A stretch of DNA of 64,000 nt from Litsea cubeba (lineage: Eukaryota; Streptophyta; Magnoliopsida; Laurales; Lauraceae): assembly GCA_012931725.1 (NCBI GenBank), contig CM022948.1:112751930-112815929 (forward strand). The letters are read 5' to 3'. Of this stretch, positions 11,477 to 23,210 are shown in pieces (within the stretch, counting starts at the first letter, position 1; the number at the start of each line of letters is the position of its first letter). Below the pieces are notes generated by a model that was not told the origin of the DNA, did no database searches, and saw only the letters and a list, made by a program, of their open reading frames with translations. The position numbers were made by a program, and so were the translations under genes.

Positions 11477-12307
11477 AATAATCATGTCCTAAATGGAAAA
11501 TGAATACCAATACCCACCACCCAAATAAGTTGAGTCCTAGGAAGGTAATGTCTCATCCTATACATCAACCCCTTATATCCTTCAACTCTCAATACCTCTT
11601 TAAAAATCTTGTGTTTTAACCTATTTTACCAAAATTCTTAAGAATTCAATTTCATGCATTGATACAGAATCTTAATTAATTAAGAGATGGTCAAAGAAAA
11701 AGGTGGCCTTGTCTGTCTACTGCTCTTTAATGGAACCAACATAAGCCCAACATAAAAAGTAAGAATCAGGAGAAACTCTTACAAAGGAATTTTGGTTGTC
11801 GGTAGGCTTTCCATGATCACCTAAAAGGAATGGTTCCCTAAACAGAATAAGCTGAAAGTGCGAGGAGGTCTGATAAAGGCAATAGAAAGAAACATGCTTT
11901 TCTACCACGTGAAAAACAAAGGAATTACACCTAAAACCAAGACAAACCAACAATAGTAAAGTGGGTTAACACCTAAAAATAAGACCAACCAACAATGGTA
12001 AAGTGAGTTAGCACCTAAAAACAAGACCAAAAACAATGGTAAAATGAGATCACACCTAAAAATAAGACCAACAAACAATGGTAAGTGAGTTGTTATAAGA
12101 AGAGTGGAGGCACATTGGAAAGAAACCAACGGCATTACACCTGACCACCCTTTTGAAAGCCAGAGTTTAACAATAAATGTAATTTTAATTGGGAAGAAAT
12201 TTGGATGCTGGTATGCTTGCTTAATCGTGCATGGAATAGTCTATCCACCGGAAATAAACTCAACATGCAAGAAGCTCTCGAAAAACTTAAAAAGGAACAT
12301 CTATTTA
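11477..12307. other. Intergenic DNA, no gene
   Basis: No coding signal. Holds one short tandem array (11926-12095). Confidence 0.5.
11926..12095. repeat. ~42-bp tandem repeat, four copies
   Basis: The block CACCTAAAAAnAAGACCAA...CAATGGTAAAnTGAG begins near 11927, 11970, 12012 and 12053. Copies are imperfect. Confidence 0.75.
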
Positions 12308-12592
12308 TCTATATTATAAGATAAAAATCATGGATGGAAAGTCCTGCCATGTGTCAACAATATAAAATTTTTATATTTTGACACTTGACAATAATATTTT
12401 GACACATAGTAGTACTTTCCTTAAACATTTAATATCCTCTTATTACATTTAAGAACATTTAATACCCAGGTGTTTCTTCTTTTCCCAACTAAAATATAGA
12501 TAGATGAATTCTCTTTATTAAAATTATTATAATTATAATTTTTAGTTAAGTTTTAATAATATTTTTAGATCAGGGCTTAGCACGGTTGCTAG
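12308..12592 (+). mobile_element. Small non-autonomous Helitron
   Basis: The 5' end TCTATATTATAAGATAAAAA and the 3' end GGGCTTAGCACGGTTGCTAG match the common termini of plant Helitrons: a 5' TC, a short hairpin about 10 bases before a 3' CTAG. It is flanked by A at 12307 and T at 12593, the expected A/T insertion site with no target duplication. The hairpin is imperfect. At 285 bp it has no RepHel coding sequence. Confidence 0.65.
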
Positions 12593-13377
12593 TACTTTCT
12601 AACCCAAAACACACACAACCCCCGACCCATACACCCACCTGGCCAACCAGATTTTTAATCTTCTGACCACCCTCCCAAACAAAACAAAAAAAAAAAAAAA
12701 AATGTGAATTGTGCAAATCTTATTAATATTAGTCATGCGGTTAATGTCATGTAGGATTAGCCACTCACCCTAAAAAAGGAGCTCGGACATGTGGTAGATG
12801 CAAAATACCCATTGGACATAACATCAGAGACTTTGAAAATAAACAAACCAAATCCAAATGGTAATATATTGATGGCTCGTAATCAAAGGAGGACATTTGA
12901 CAAAGCTAGACGGAGTGAGCTCTTCTTGCACGTTGTGGGACTAATGGCTCAACATATTAAACACATGAAGATGAATGGGTTAACTAAATTTGCAGCCATT
13001 TCATCTGCATAGTCGACATGGGATCCTCTTATATTTGACTTAAAGAGAATTTCTGAGAGGAGTGAAACAAATAGTAGAGCACGCCTATTGAAAACCCGAG
13101 CCTCTTCTAATGAATGACCACACTGTGTATGGGACCTCGCCAAACTTCCCATAGGAGTTGGCTCCACCATAAGCTTGACCATGTCATCCATTTGAAATGC
13201 ATAAATTAGAGCCCTTCTCTTGTTTTTTTTGTAATTATAACTGTAGTCTTTGGTGGGTTGGAAATGGGAACCTGAACAGGTCAGTTTCAGGCAGAACTGT
13301 GAGGTAATGGATTGGGTCTACTAGATTTAACAATGATCTCATGTGGTAGACTCAAATTTGAAATCAACAAAATTTAA
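12593..13377. other. Intergenic DNA, no gene
   Basis: AT-rich with one A run near 12690. No family-like reading frame. Confidence 0.5.
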
Positions 13378-13667
13378 GGACTTGATCTTTACAAGAATTG
13401 CAAGAATTCATGTCCGGGGAATTTTGACTTCTCCAAAAGTTGTTCCCTTGAGGTGGAATTCTAAATCCCTCCTTTTGATGGAGCATTTGAAATTTCGAAA
13501 AACAAATGCTTAGAGAGTGGAATTTCAGGAATTTCAGAAGGTCATTTGAGACCTTTGAGGCCGGTGGCTGGAATTTGAGATTCTTATAAAAGAAACATAG
13601 CATTTGAAATGCTAGGGGACAAGATGTTACAAATTCTTGCCAAGAATTCTAGTAACGAAATAGGCCC
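13378..13667. mobile_element. Degenerate Tourist-like MITE
   Basis: Left end GGACTTGATCTTTACAAGAATTG aligns with the TIR of the element at 15490 (GGGCTTGTTTCTTT). The right end CGAAATAGGCCC is its diverged inverse. Flanks are TAA (13375-13377) and AAA, a TAA duplication with one change. The interior is rich in GGAATTCnnAAATGCT words shared with the 15490 element. Confidence 0.55.
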
Positions 13668-14301
13668 AAATTCAACTCGTTATTGGGATCCAAGATAAGA
13701 AATGGGGCTAATCCGAGCCCGTCCATTTAAGACCCAAGCCCAATTAATACCCAAGTCTATTAAATACTTGTGTTAACTCAAAGGAATCTTTTTTTTTTTT
13801 TGGTAGCATTCAAATAAATTACCTAAAAAGTGTATTATGTACCTTTCTATAAATATTTACATATAAATGTATCCATAAATGTATAAATATATATCCGGCC
13901 ACCCTCTCCTGAGTACCACCTTTTTTGGGCCCACCTAAGGCCATGCCAATAATGAATAACGTAATTAACACAATGTTATGCAATAATTGAACTCATATGT
14001 ATTAATTACATTATTCATTATATGATCAATTTTACAATGGAGTCATATCCAATTGAAGTAAAATTTAAAGAAATCTCATAAATGTGAGGGCAATCATTTT
14101 GAAGGGTTCATATTTTCAATATGTGGGTTTCGCGGTGGAGTTAGGTTTTCTACTCCTTCAAATCAGGACTTCTCAAGCAAGGGACTCAAAGGATTTGGAC
14201 TTTGCCCACCTTGAGCAATACTTGTTGCACATGTCACACATTAGTTGCTAATTTTTGTGTGTGCATATGTGTAGGTATGTGTGCATGTATGTGTGTATAT
14301 A

Positions 14302-14688
14302 GGCTAGCTCTCCTAAGCGAAAGCTTAGGATAAGGTAAGCTGAAGTAAGCTCAATTGCGTGGTGGGGCCTACTTGGGGACCCACATGGGGATGGGGTGGG
14401 GGGGATTTCAAGGATTCCCTGGGACCCTCCTTCCTGCAAAAAATCAACCCCAACTGTGGTTTCTATCATCTCCATCTGGGCATCAAAAGTTTAATGGTCA
14501 ACGGTCCATTCGGATCGATACATAGTCGATCCAACGATCTAGTAAATTTGGATCTGACCAAAAGTTGGTGTGCATGTGCAATTTAAGGGGGTCATGTGTT
14601 TGGTCCATTTGGATGGACCAAAGATGGGCCCCAGAAGCGTTAGCTTACGGAATCTTATCCTAAGCTTAAGCTTAGGAGAGCCTTGCCC
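14302..14688. mobile_element. MITE with ~45-bp terminal inverted repeats
   Basis: Left end GGCTAGCTCTCCTAAG then AGCTTAGGATAAGGTAAGCT; the right end read backwards is GGCAAGGCTCTCCTAAG then AGCTTAGGATAAGAT...GTAAGCT. Flanking DNA on both sides is TATATA, so a TA-type duplication is possible but not provable. No coding sequence. The superfamily was not assigned. Confidence 0.75.
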
Positions 14689-14699
14689 ATATATATATG

Positions 14700-15480
14700 A
14701 AAAATATTCTTGCTTACCAGGCGAGGACAACATAGTATGGCTCACCTTATGACCCATCCCAATAGTTAGCATACACGAGAGCCCCCCAATGGTCACTAGA
14801 CCCCTGGGTTTGCACCCACGAATATTGAACTAGATAGTTGGATTGAGGGACAATTTTTCTTAATATTAAGCCGATACACTTGTGGTCTATGGGGGTCAAG
14901 GGGTTAGAGGCATGAGACTGGCCTAATTTCTTATATCTTAATGAAAGGCCTAGAAATCTCAATGACTTTGTATTTAAAAAAGAAAATAGATCGGTCGATC
15001 CAACGATCCAGTCCATTCAAATGGGTGCAAAACCTCGGGATTAATTGTTATTCAGAGAGGGGGGGGGGGGGGGGGGGATAAGTGTGTAGTCCATTCGGAT
15101 GGACCAACAGTGGGCCCCATGATGAGGTGAGCACCCGATCCCTAGTGTTCAACTGCACATGGCCCACTTGGAGCCAAATCTTAGGATGGAGTTGGGGGAT
15201 CAGAAAATCTACTTGGGGCCTACCCTTATACAAAATATGTGGCCCACCCAATCATCCTAAACCCTTGATTAATAGCACATAAGGTTTCACCATTAAAAAA
15301 AATGGATTGTCAATCCATTGGTGCAGTTCATTCGGATGGTGTAAAAAAGGAGTTTGATGACCAACGGGGGAGGGGACGGGGTCTCTATAAGGAGTCCAAT
15401 TGGATATGTGATTAAGTGGGCCCCAATAGGAGATGTCCACCGTAGCACCCCAAAAAGGGTGTGCATGTGAAATTCCCTCT
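14700..15480. repeat. Interspersed repeat cluster with GGATGGACCAA / GGGCCCCA words
   Basis: Segments such as CCATTCGGATGGACCAA plus GGGCCCCA (about 15090) repeat the interior of the MITE at 14600-14635. CGATCCAACGATC near 14997 repeats 14528. The region also has a 20-plus-base G run near 15055-15077. It appears to be broken copies of the neighbouring MITE family. No gene. Confidence 0.45.
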
Positions 15481-15489
15481 ATATACTAA

Positions 15490-16299
15490 GGGCTTGTTTC
15501 TTTCCAAGCATTTCTGACAGGAATTCAGGCTGTTTGTGAATTCCTGAATTCCAGTCAGAAATTCTATGTTCATTTACTAGAATTCGCAGCATTTGAGGCA
15601 AGCAGCATTTTGGAATTCCAAAAAAGTGGAATTCCCAAATGCTAGCCCTTGCTCCAACATTTACAAATTCTAGCATTCCGGGAGGCTTCCTTAGAACTCC
15701 GGCTCTCTCTGACGGTGGAAGGTCATCTTCTTCGCTGCACCTCTAAAAAAATCAGATCTGGTTATTTCTTTTCACTCCTTTTATATATCTGGTTCCATGA
15801 AACCCAAAACCCCCAAATCCGCACCTTTCTTTTGATCCAATCTCAATTTCATTTTCGTCTGACATCTTTCAAAACCCTACCATCCTCCTCAATGCTTGTA
15901 CAAGAAATTCATCTCCTCTTACATCGAGACCGAATAAACCCCAGAATTCATGCATCCAACCTCTTTGGACAAAACTGTGATACAGCATTCAATTCAAGAG
16001 GATTTGTAGGGGCATCATTGTGATCTCGATTTCCTTTGAGGCAAGCGGCTCCGAGCTATGATGACGATGGAGATGTTAGATAAGGAAGATGAGAATGGGA
16101 TGCAGAGATTCGAGTACTCATAAAATTGGAAATTTGTGGAATTCAAGTTGCATGAAATTCTCAGGCAAGAATTCTAGGTATAAAAGAAACGGAGAATTTA
16201 GGAATGCTAGAATTTGTAGCATTTCAAAATTCCAGCTTCTCAAATTCTACAAATTCCAACAGACATAAATTTCAAGAGTTCTTACAAAGAAACAGGCCC
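15490..16299. mobile_element. Tourist/PIF-Harbinger-like MITE, 810 bp
   Basis: TIR GGGCTTGTTTCTTT at the left and AAAGAAACAGGCCC at the right, with an exact TAA duplication at 15487-15489 and 16300-16302. Those are hallmarks of the PIF/Harbinger superfamily. The subterminal regions carry inverted GGAATTC / AATGCTAG words. No transposase is visible. Confidence 0.82.
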
Positions 16300-16302
16300 T
16301 AA

Positions 16303-17608
16303 ATATTGATAATTAAGTAGGTTTTCATTAATTTTCAAGAGCAATGATTATTTAAAAACACAAAAGTTATAAAAACTTTACATTTTTATTTTGCACAATT
16401 ACAACAAAGTGACTATCACTCAAGCACTTGCAACACATTAATTATACACAAGGAAAATCATGCCAAGTAGATGAAAAAATACAAAAGCCGAGAGACATGA
16501 GAGCCCAATGTTAGGGTCCTTGGGATCTTATACACTGTCAACTAAGTCAAGAATCAAAACCTGAGCATGGATACAGAAGCATACTACGGCGGAGCACGAA
16601 TGCAGAAACACATAGTCTCCGGCGGCCGGCCTCCCTTTCAATGAAAAACCTCCACGTGGACCGACCACATTGAGATTACCAATAATATCACGCCACGTGA
16701 TACCAAGAATTTGACCCCCCACGCTGCAGTTGCCATTACTTGCCATATGGCCTATCTATAGGCTGATGGGTAGGTATTTTATTTCAATTCAAAGATTTGA
16801 TCAGAATGAGACAATTAAAATATAGCTTTGGAAGAAATGAAGAAATGAAGCCATGATAAGTGTGGTATCATTTTTTTAGGAGAATTTTCTGAATAACTTA
16901 CCAGAATGTTAACAAAAATAGTAAGCTTGTGAGGAGATAAATGATAAGGACCCTTGATGATTAGTTTATTTCTAGTGTGTTTTATTAAAGCAATTCAAGT
17001 TCAACCCTCCTCCACTTGCTAGTGGTCTCCTTCTTAGATTTTTTTTTTCTTTAAATTGTTTGTAATCATGCATGGTTTGTAAATAATGCAGGGAATTGTA
17101 TCACCACACAAATATGTGGCTTGTTGGATACATATCAATATACAAAAGGCTGCCTTCTCTTCATCCTTTATCTTAAGTTCTTGTTTAATTAAGTACCTAA
17201 TGGTTGTTTTGACACATCAAAGGGGGTGCACAAGATTTTTCTCCTAGTCTTTGGACTTTCTTCATCTTCTTTAATTAAAAAAAGACTCTGTATGTGGTTA
17301 AGAAGGTGCTGACTGCAGCTAATTAATTAACTTGGGTGGTCCCAACTTTTCATTTTCTACTTTTATCCAATTTACTTATATTGGATTCTTCCCAATTTAC
17401 TTATATTTCTGAAGTCTTCGGTTGTTGCTCAGCTAGTTAGGACATGAATATGCATGTGAAAACGTGTGGATTCAAGTATCCACATATCGAGATAGAAAAA
17501 AAAATGAAAAAGAAAAAGAAAAAAAAAAGGAAATTGGCCCTATAGAAGATAAATCCAATATAAATCTAGAGATCATTTCTCTCTTTTAGTATCTTGGATG
17601 CTAATTAA
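16303..17608. other. Intergenic DNA, no gene accepted
   Basis: AT-rich. A 72-codon minus-strand frame (16528-16746) has no recognisable domain. A tRNA-promoter-like pair (TTGCTCAGCTAGTTAGGACA near 17425 and GTGGATTCAAGTATC near 17466) may be a SINE remnant. Confidence 0.45.
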
Positions 17609-17970
17609 GGGCTTGTTTGTCTATATTAGATATAATATGTATGAATTGAATATATAGGATTTCAAGGTGGAATGTGCTACATGAAAGACTTAATTTAAAG
17701 AGGTGACTGGTGATGGATATGAGGTAGGGAGGGAATGAAATAAGGTGGATATATAGACGAGGCCTTGACTTCCTAGTATTGAATTACTAGGATAATGGTT
17801 GGGTATTCACTTTTTATCTTTCTTGATTTAATTTTCATTAAAGCGGAGGTTATTTAATAGACGTTTTGGGATATTCACCTTTGGTCTTTAGTTTTAACCA
17901 CTCTTGGCATGAATTATCTCAATTCCTATGTATTCAATTCTATTATATTCTAATGCAAACAAACAAGCCC
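17609..17970. mobile_element. Tourist-like MITE, 362 bp
   Basis: TIR GGGCTTGTTTG at the left, CAAACAAGCCC at the right, exact TAA duplication at 17606-17608 and 17971-17973. The interior (GGTTGGGTATTCAC, TTTTCATTAAAG, TTTGGTCTTTAGTTTTAACCAC) is shared with the element in the beta-glucosidase intron at 55728, so both are one family. Confidence 0.88.
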
Positions 17971-18657
17971 TAAATAACTTTTTTTGTGATCTTCATGATT
18001 CTCTAATTTGTAGGTGTAGAGAGATTTCGTGTAGAGATATTTCTCTGTGGTTTTGAGAATTCTTTTATTTCATAGTAGTGAGATTTTCTTAAAGTTCATG
18101 ATACGAGCTGTTATTAAAAAGGTACTCCATTAACTGGGTGATATAATTTAAGAATTTCAGTAAAAAAGTAAGCAACAATTAGTTCAACTGTAAAGAAGAA
18201 ATTAGGTCTGTGGTGATGTGTTTTTTTATTGGCTTATGATTATCTTCACTTGGATGGTTCTTATTGGATAGAATTCATGAATTGAATATAATTCGTTTTA
18301 TTTTTGTGTATTTTATTCTATTCCGGAAGGGAATTCCTTGTGAAGCCGTGCAAAGTTATCTTCATTTGGCTTGTTAATTATTATTGAATACATTTGTGTT
18401 GGTCAAAAACGAATTTATTATTGCATGTGGTTGAAACCCAGAAGACCCAATAATTTTCAAGCCGCGGATATTACTTTACTGAGATCATGATTGTAGTAAC
18501 CACTCACATTGACCATAAGACTATGGTTTTGATCATGGCTGCAGACTTTGTTATAGTCAGTGCAAAATCAGAAAATTATCATCATTATCATCACCATGAT
18601 AGTTTTATCTCATTCAGCCAGACTTGGCTAGAAGAACCGTACTCCTAATTTTTATTT
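17971..18657. other. Intergenic DNA, no gene
   Basis: AT-rich, nothing recognised. Confidence 0.45.
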
Positions 18658-18840
18658 TTATTTTGCTATCGGAACGTTCCCAACTTTTTGGGCTGGACTA
18701 ATCCCTCCGGGCCCATAAAGAAGTCGGATAAACTCCCTTACAGTACCAGTGTGGTAGTGTAGTTTCGAACCTACAACCTCCGAGTGCAAACGGTGGTCCT
18801 GGGCCAACTGAGCTAAACATGATGCTCTATAATCATCCTT
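18658..18840 (-). mobile_element. tRNA-derived SINE
   Basis: On the minus strand an A-box-like TTTAGCTCAGTTGGCCCAGG (plus about 18800-18822) is followed by a B box GTTCGAAACT (about 18764-18775). The tail GGGATTAGTCCAGCCC resembles plant Au-type SINEs. It is the same family as 22562-22736. RNA polymerase III promoter boxes are still recognisable. Confidence 0.75.
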
Positions 18841-18849
18841 AACAATTAC

Positions 18850-21800
18850 AGAGTCACCTTTTTGTGGAGAAAAAAACACTTGAAGATTAGAAAATGAAAA
18901 ACTTCGAGATTAGGCCTTCAAGATAGTTTAGATGTTTATGGAAAAAAAAAAAGTTGGTTTAAACATAGAATTGATGTATATTAAATATATGTTTATAGGA
19001 AATGTATTGTGTTAATATTATCTTTTACAACAATGCACTTGCAAGTACCTATAACATATATAGTAGAGACTTAAATTTGATGGACATGTGGCACTTATCA
19101 GCGCGTAGAGCCCCTGTGGGCCTCGCTCAAATGGCCAAAAGAGTCTCAACAGATCGATTGACATCATCAAGCCATTACTTATGTTATATCCCTTAGACCT
19201 CTCAATGAATATTAGATTAGAATAGTTTTCTCCCAATATTTAAATATAGCATCTGGTTTTTGCCCATCGGTGGGTCCTCTGTTCCGGTCCTTTGGAGCTC
19301 ACTTGAGCCATGCCAATCATGAGAGAGGTCGTGGATGGAGAGATTTAATTATGACTTATGTGTGTGCAAAATTTCATTCGGGTGGATCACCCTTAGGCCC
19401 TTAAATTATGACCCTCAAGTTTTGTGGTTTTAAAAGGCAACGTTTCTTAGGGTTTCAATCCAACAGAGGAACAGTTGGATGAGTGTCATAGTTGGGCTTG
19501 TGTCAATTTATTGAGGTAGTGAATATAAACATGAGTTGTGGAGGCTCAAGCATTTGGAAGTGCCCTTAGACCTAAATGATGATAATAATGGTGTGCGCTT
19601 AATTTTATCGCTGTGACAACCATCTGCATACAGTATTATGGATTGGTGTCCACTCACTTGTGGGATCCATCTAGGGTCATTCCAGTCCATGGAAAGTAGG
19701 GATAAGTAGCAAAACATCACTCCATTACATCATCCTAACCCCTTGACCATGGCTTTCAAATTTAATGATTTTGGAAGGCATCCTCTTTTGAGATTTCAAT
19801 CTAAGGTGAGTATGTTATAAATATATATATATATATATAAAAGGTGAGTAAAGGTTACATGAATTCTAAATTTGGGCTGGTAGCTGTTCATTTAGTTCTA
19901 AATTTCAGTCACGCATCCAAATCATGGTTTGAATCAAGATCTCCTTCACTCAAATCTCTCGAATTACAGTATCACTAGTCAAAATTAAAATATAAAGCAT
20001 GCTTTTCCTTTTGTTCCCCTTTGGTTAAGATGATTTATATGGAAACATAAACTAACTCATGGGTCCATAGTTTTAACTTGTACCACAAAATTAATAACAA
20101 TTTTGCAACAAATCGTGCTAATATAGATCTCGTCCCCATGGATTTACATGTGTCATGCCCTTTACAGGACATACACCACAAAAATAATGCATTCTAATGG
20201 TTATTTCATTCCAAAACAGTACATAAATTCCAAGTATTGGTATGGCAACACCCTTATGTTCCTTCCTATCAACTATACCAACAAGCCATATCAGCGGACA
20301 ACTATAAAGATGTGAATTAGGCATCAAAACTATAATCTTTATCAACTTTTGGTAGGTAAACTAGTATCTAGTATCTACTAGCATACCATAGTAAGCATAC
20401 ACTCCAAAAGAGCTTTGTTACTCTTGAGCCAGAAAAAAACACTACCAAAACCACAGATCCGTGATGTGTCTCGCTTCTATTCTGGTTTCTGAAGAATCTT
20501 AAAAGGTATGCTCCAGCTATGCAAGGCTTCTCAGTCAATACATATATACACGTGTTGAGTGTTTGTGAGAAAATCCTTTCCTAACATATGATGAAATCAA
20601 CGACAATCTCCACTTTGTCGCTCGGCCGAATCTTTTTCTCTGCACAAGACCCATCGCACTAACCTTCTATTAATGTCGGCTTGATATTTATGGGCGGAAG
20701 CGCGTATGGTGCTTTATGTGTGCACTTGTGCACTCTCAAAAGCAAGCCACACTGCTGACCAAGTGCATGGCCACTCTCATCTTCAAAAGACAGATGATTT
20801 GTTAAAAGAAAAACTAAGGAGAAAGAAGATTGCAGTCTCTAATACCTGTTTGTTTGCAAGGGATATATACGAATTTAGTTCTTTATATTTAAGTGCATAA
20901 AATGAAGAACTAAAAGATCAATTTATAAAACTAGCTAATGGAAATTAAATCAAAATGAGATGAGAGATGAATGATAAACAATCAGTTTTAAAATAACCAT
21001 TGAGCAAACTTGACTTTATTAGAAATTAAATAAAGGAGAAATGAAAAACAAAAACTCAAGACCATTATCTTAATAATTCAAAAACAGAACAGTCAAAATT
21101 TCATATCATTGTTACCATAGGCAAAATAAATAAAAAATAAAAAAATTCAAGGTCTCATATAAATTCCTCTCTCTTTAGGTGGAATGTAAATTTTGAAAGA
21201 CACCTTGCATCTCAAGCAAGCTTTTATAAAAATTTACTTTGGCCCCTTAAAGAATGGTTCACTTGGGTCTACACCAGTACTCCCCTCTGTAATACTTATT
21301 TGCCTATAAAAAGGAATTGGCCACATGTCAGTATTCATCTGGACTTTAAATCATGTGATATATTTTCTTGTGAATTTGCCGTCATCTTAATTTGACATTA
21401 ATTAACAAACTTTAGCTGAAGAATTGAATTATATAGAGATGCATCATGCCCATATCGTCTCTTTCATATTTGTGAAAGCATTCATTCAAGTGGCCCACAA
21501 AACTTGAGGTGCTCTCTGAATGAAACATGAGGCTTCTGAGCTATATGTGGATGATCTAGAAAGTGATGGGCTTGCATATTTAAAAGGCCAGCTTTCTTAT
21601 CTTCCTCCTCTTTTGTCACAAGCGTTTTCGGAAATGGCTCCAAAAAGTGGGCAAGGCCAAGGGCCGCCCAAGTCCCTCCGACTGATGCATACGTCTCTCT
21701 TGTCGAGTATATTAAAAGCAATGAAACCAGAAAAAATCTTTTTTGACTCAAACACGTGGCGCATTCCCAGCCAAGTGTTCTCACCCACACCCTATTATTA

Positions 21801-22030
21801 TAAGTATAGGCTTGCAATCCATGAAAACAACTTCTGTAAAATGAGATGGTTTCGAATCCGTAGAGTTTGACGGCAATGGGCCTCCTTTCACTCCATGGAC
21901 CCACATAGTCTCTTCATCGGATGATCCTGACCAATTTTTCCACACTTATTACATGACCAAATTTGAAAGAATGCCTATTAGACAATCCTCGCCGTTGGAT
22001 TTCGGGACTCCAGGTGATTACCCTTACCTT
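18850..22030. other. Intergenic DNA, no gene
   Basis: No supported coding sequence. Contains an (AT)n tract near 19819-19840 and a repeat-like segment at 19260-19500 with GGGTGGATCACCCTTAGGCCC, similar in wording to the cluster at 14700-15480. A 140-codon minus frame at 21482-21904 has no recognisable domain. Confidence 0.45.
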
Positions 22031-22321
22031 GGTCCGTTTGGTAATTTGACTAATAAAGTCAAGTAAAGTTAAGTCATCTTAAATATCACATCAAAATCAA
22101 TTTTTCTCAAAACTCCCTCCAACTTTTCCAACAAAAAGAGAAAAAATAACCACATTTATTAATTAAAAAATAAAAAAAAACTCAATTTCTCATACCAAAA
22201 GTCAACAATATTCCATCCCAAACAACTAAAAATAAAATACCATTTAACCCACACTATTTTATTCATACTTTTTATTTCACTTCACTCCACTTGACTTTAA
22301 TAGTAAAATGCCAAACGGGCC
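22031..22321. mobile_element. MITE with GGTCCGTTTGG ends
   Basis: Left end GGTCCGTTTGGTAATTTGAC; right end reads backwards GGGCCCGTTTGGCATTTTAC. The subterminal AGTCAAGTAAAGT is answered by ACTCCACTTGACTTTA. No clear target duplication was found, so the superfamily is open. Confidence 0.6.
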
Positions 22322-22561
22322 CGTCATCGGTTCCTCTCTTCGACCCCTAATTTTTATTAACCCAATCCATATTTTAATTAAATTAGATATAATAATATTT
22401 TATTTTTACATGAATAATATTATTATTGAATTCATCATATATAAATAAAAATTAATTAGATTTACAAATTTTAAAGCGATGAAATTGATGATCATCCATC
22501 CATGTGGGTCCCATTCATGGTCGTACCAAGCCAGTAAATCTCCACTCGATGAACCAACGTC

Positions 22562-22736
22562 AAGCCAAAGGGTAGCTTAGTTGGCCTAAGACCACACTCT
22601 GCACCCGAAGATTGTAAGTTCGAAATTGCACTACTACACTGGGGCTATAGGGGAGTTTACCCGGCTTCCCTCTGCGCCCGAAGGGATTAGTCCAATCCAA
22701 AGGGTTGGAATCCTCCGATAGCATAAAATAAATAAA
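22562..22736 (+). mobile_element. tRNA-derived SINE abutting the MULE end
   Basis: A box GGTAGCTTAGTTGGCCTAAG (22571-22590) and B box GTAAGTTCGAAATT (about 22614-22627) are followed by a body ending GGGATTAGTCC. An A-rich tail (ATAAAATAAATAAA) runs up to 22736. It matches the minus-strand SINE at 18658. The MULE terminal repeat starts at the next base, so the MULE seems to have inserted in or beside the SINE tail. Confidence 0.78.
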
Positions 22737-23210
22737 GGGAAAATTTCGGTTCGGTCACCAACAGTACTGGAAATCTCTCCCTTGTAACCAAAGACGAAGT
22801 TTTTACCAACACGTTCCCCGTACAGCCCGTACCAGCGCACAGGACCATTTTTCGTTTTTTTCTTTGCGATATCACAACAAATATTGCGATATCGCAACTT
22901 AATTTGCGATATCGCAACTTTAGTTGCGATACCGCAATTTCCTTAGTTGCGATATCGCAATTTAAATTACGATATCACAACTTAAAAACCCCCTTTCATC
23001 TCCCTGGTCGACTATTCCTCTCTTTTACTGCGGGAAAAAACCCCCTTTTCATCTCCATGGTCGACTATTCCCATTTTCACCGCAGTAACTCTCTCCCTCA
23101 GCAAATTTGACCCTCCTCCTCCCTCGCCAACCTATTTGCAAATACGCAAGGTCACCAACGTCGACGAAGCATCATCGGATTGCTACTAGTTCTTACAGGT
23201 TTTGGCCACT
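22737..23210 (+). repeat. MULE left terminal inverted repeat
   Basis: About 475 bp, mirrored at 48835-49309. Order from the outside: GGGAAAATTTCGGT end, GTACTGGAAATCTCTCCC block, the palindrome array (22864-22980), a TCATCTCCnTGGTCGACTATTC block present twice, and a TTTGCAAATACGCAAGG block. Similarity fades after TTTTGGCCAC. MULE terminal repeats usually contain the promoter and transposase-binding sites. Confidence 0.88.
22864..22980. promoter_or_regulatory. Phased array of six TTGCGATATCGCAA-type palindromes
   Basis: Fourteen-base sites start at 22864, 22884, 22904, 22924, 22947 and 22967, so steps are 20, 20, 20, 23 and 20. The second, third and fifth are perfect palindromes TTGCGATATCGCAA; the others differ by one or two bases. 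Regular spacing near two DNA turns puts all sites on about the same helix face, as expected of a cooperative protein-binding array. Candidate ligands are the MULE transposase or a host factor (inference). Confidence 0.85.

Noticed and set aside
10515..11510. 331- and 202-codon minus-strand frames
   Set aside because: Ser/Pro/Leu low-complexity translation of a GA-rich block within the CACTA element; no domain and no codon structure.
16528..16746. 72-codon minus-strand frame starting MASNGNCSVGG
   Set aside because: Not recognised, no neighbouring exons, too short to support.
19819..19845. AT microsatellite
   Set aside because: Ordinary simple repeat, no functional indication.
21482..21904. 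140-codon minus and 116-codon plus frames over the same DNA
   Set aside because: Mutually overlapping, no domain, no splice context.
22864..22980. Possible CRISPR-like array (regular short repeats)
   Set aside because: Palindromes at 20-bp steps with near-identical 6-bp spacers inside a eukaryotic terminal repeat; not a repeat-spacer array.
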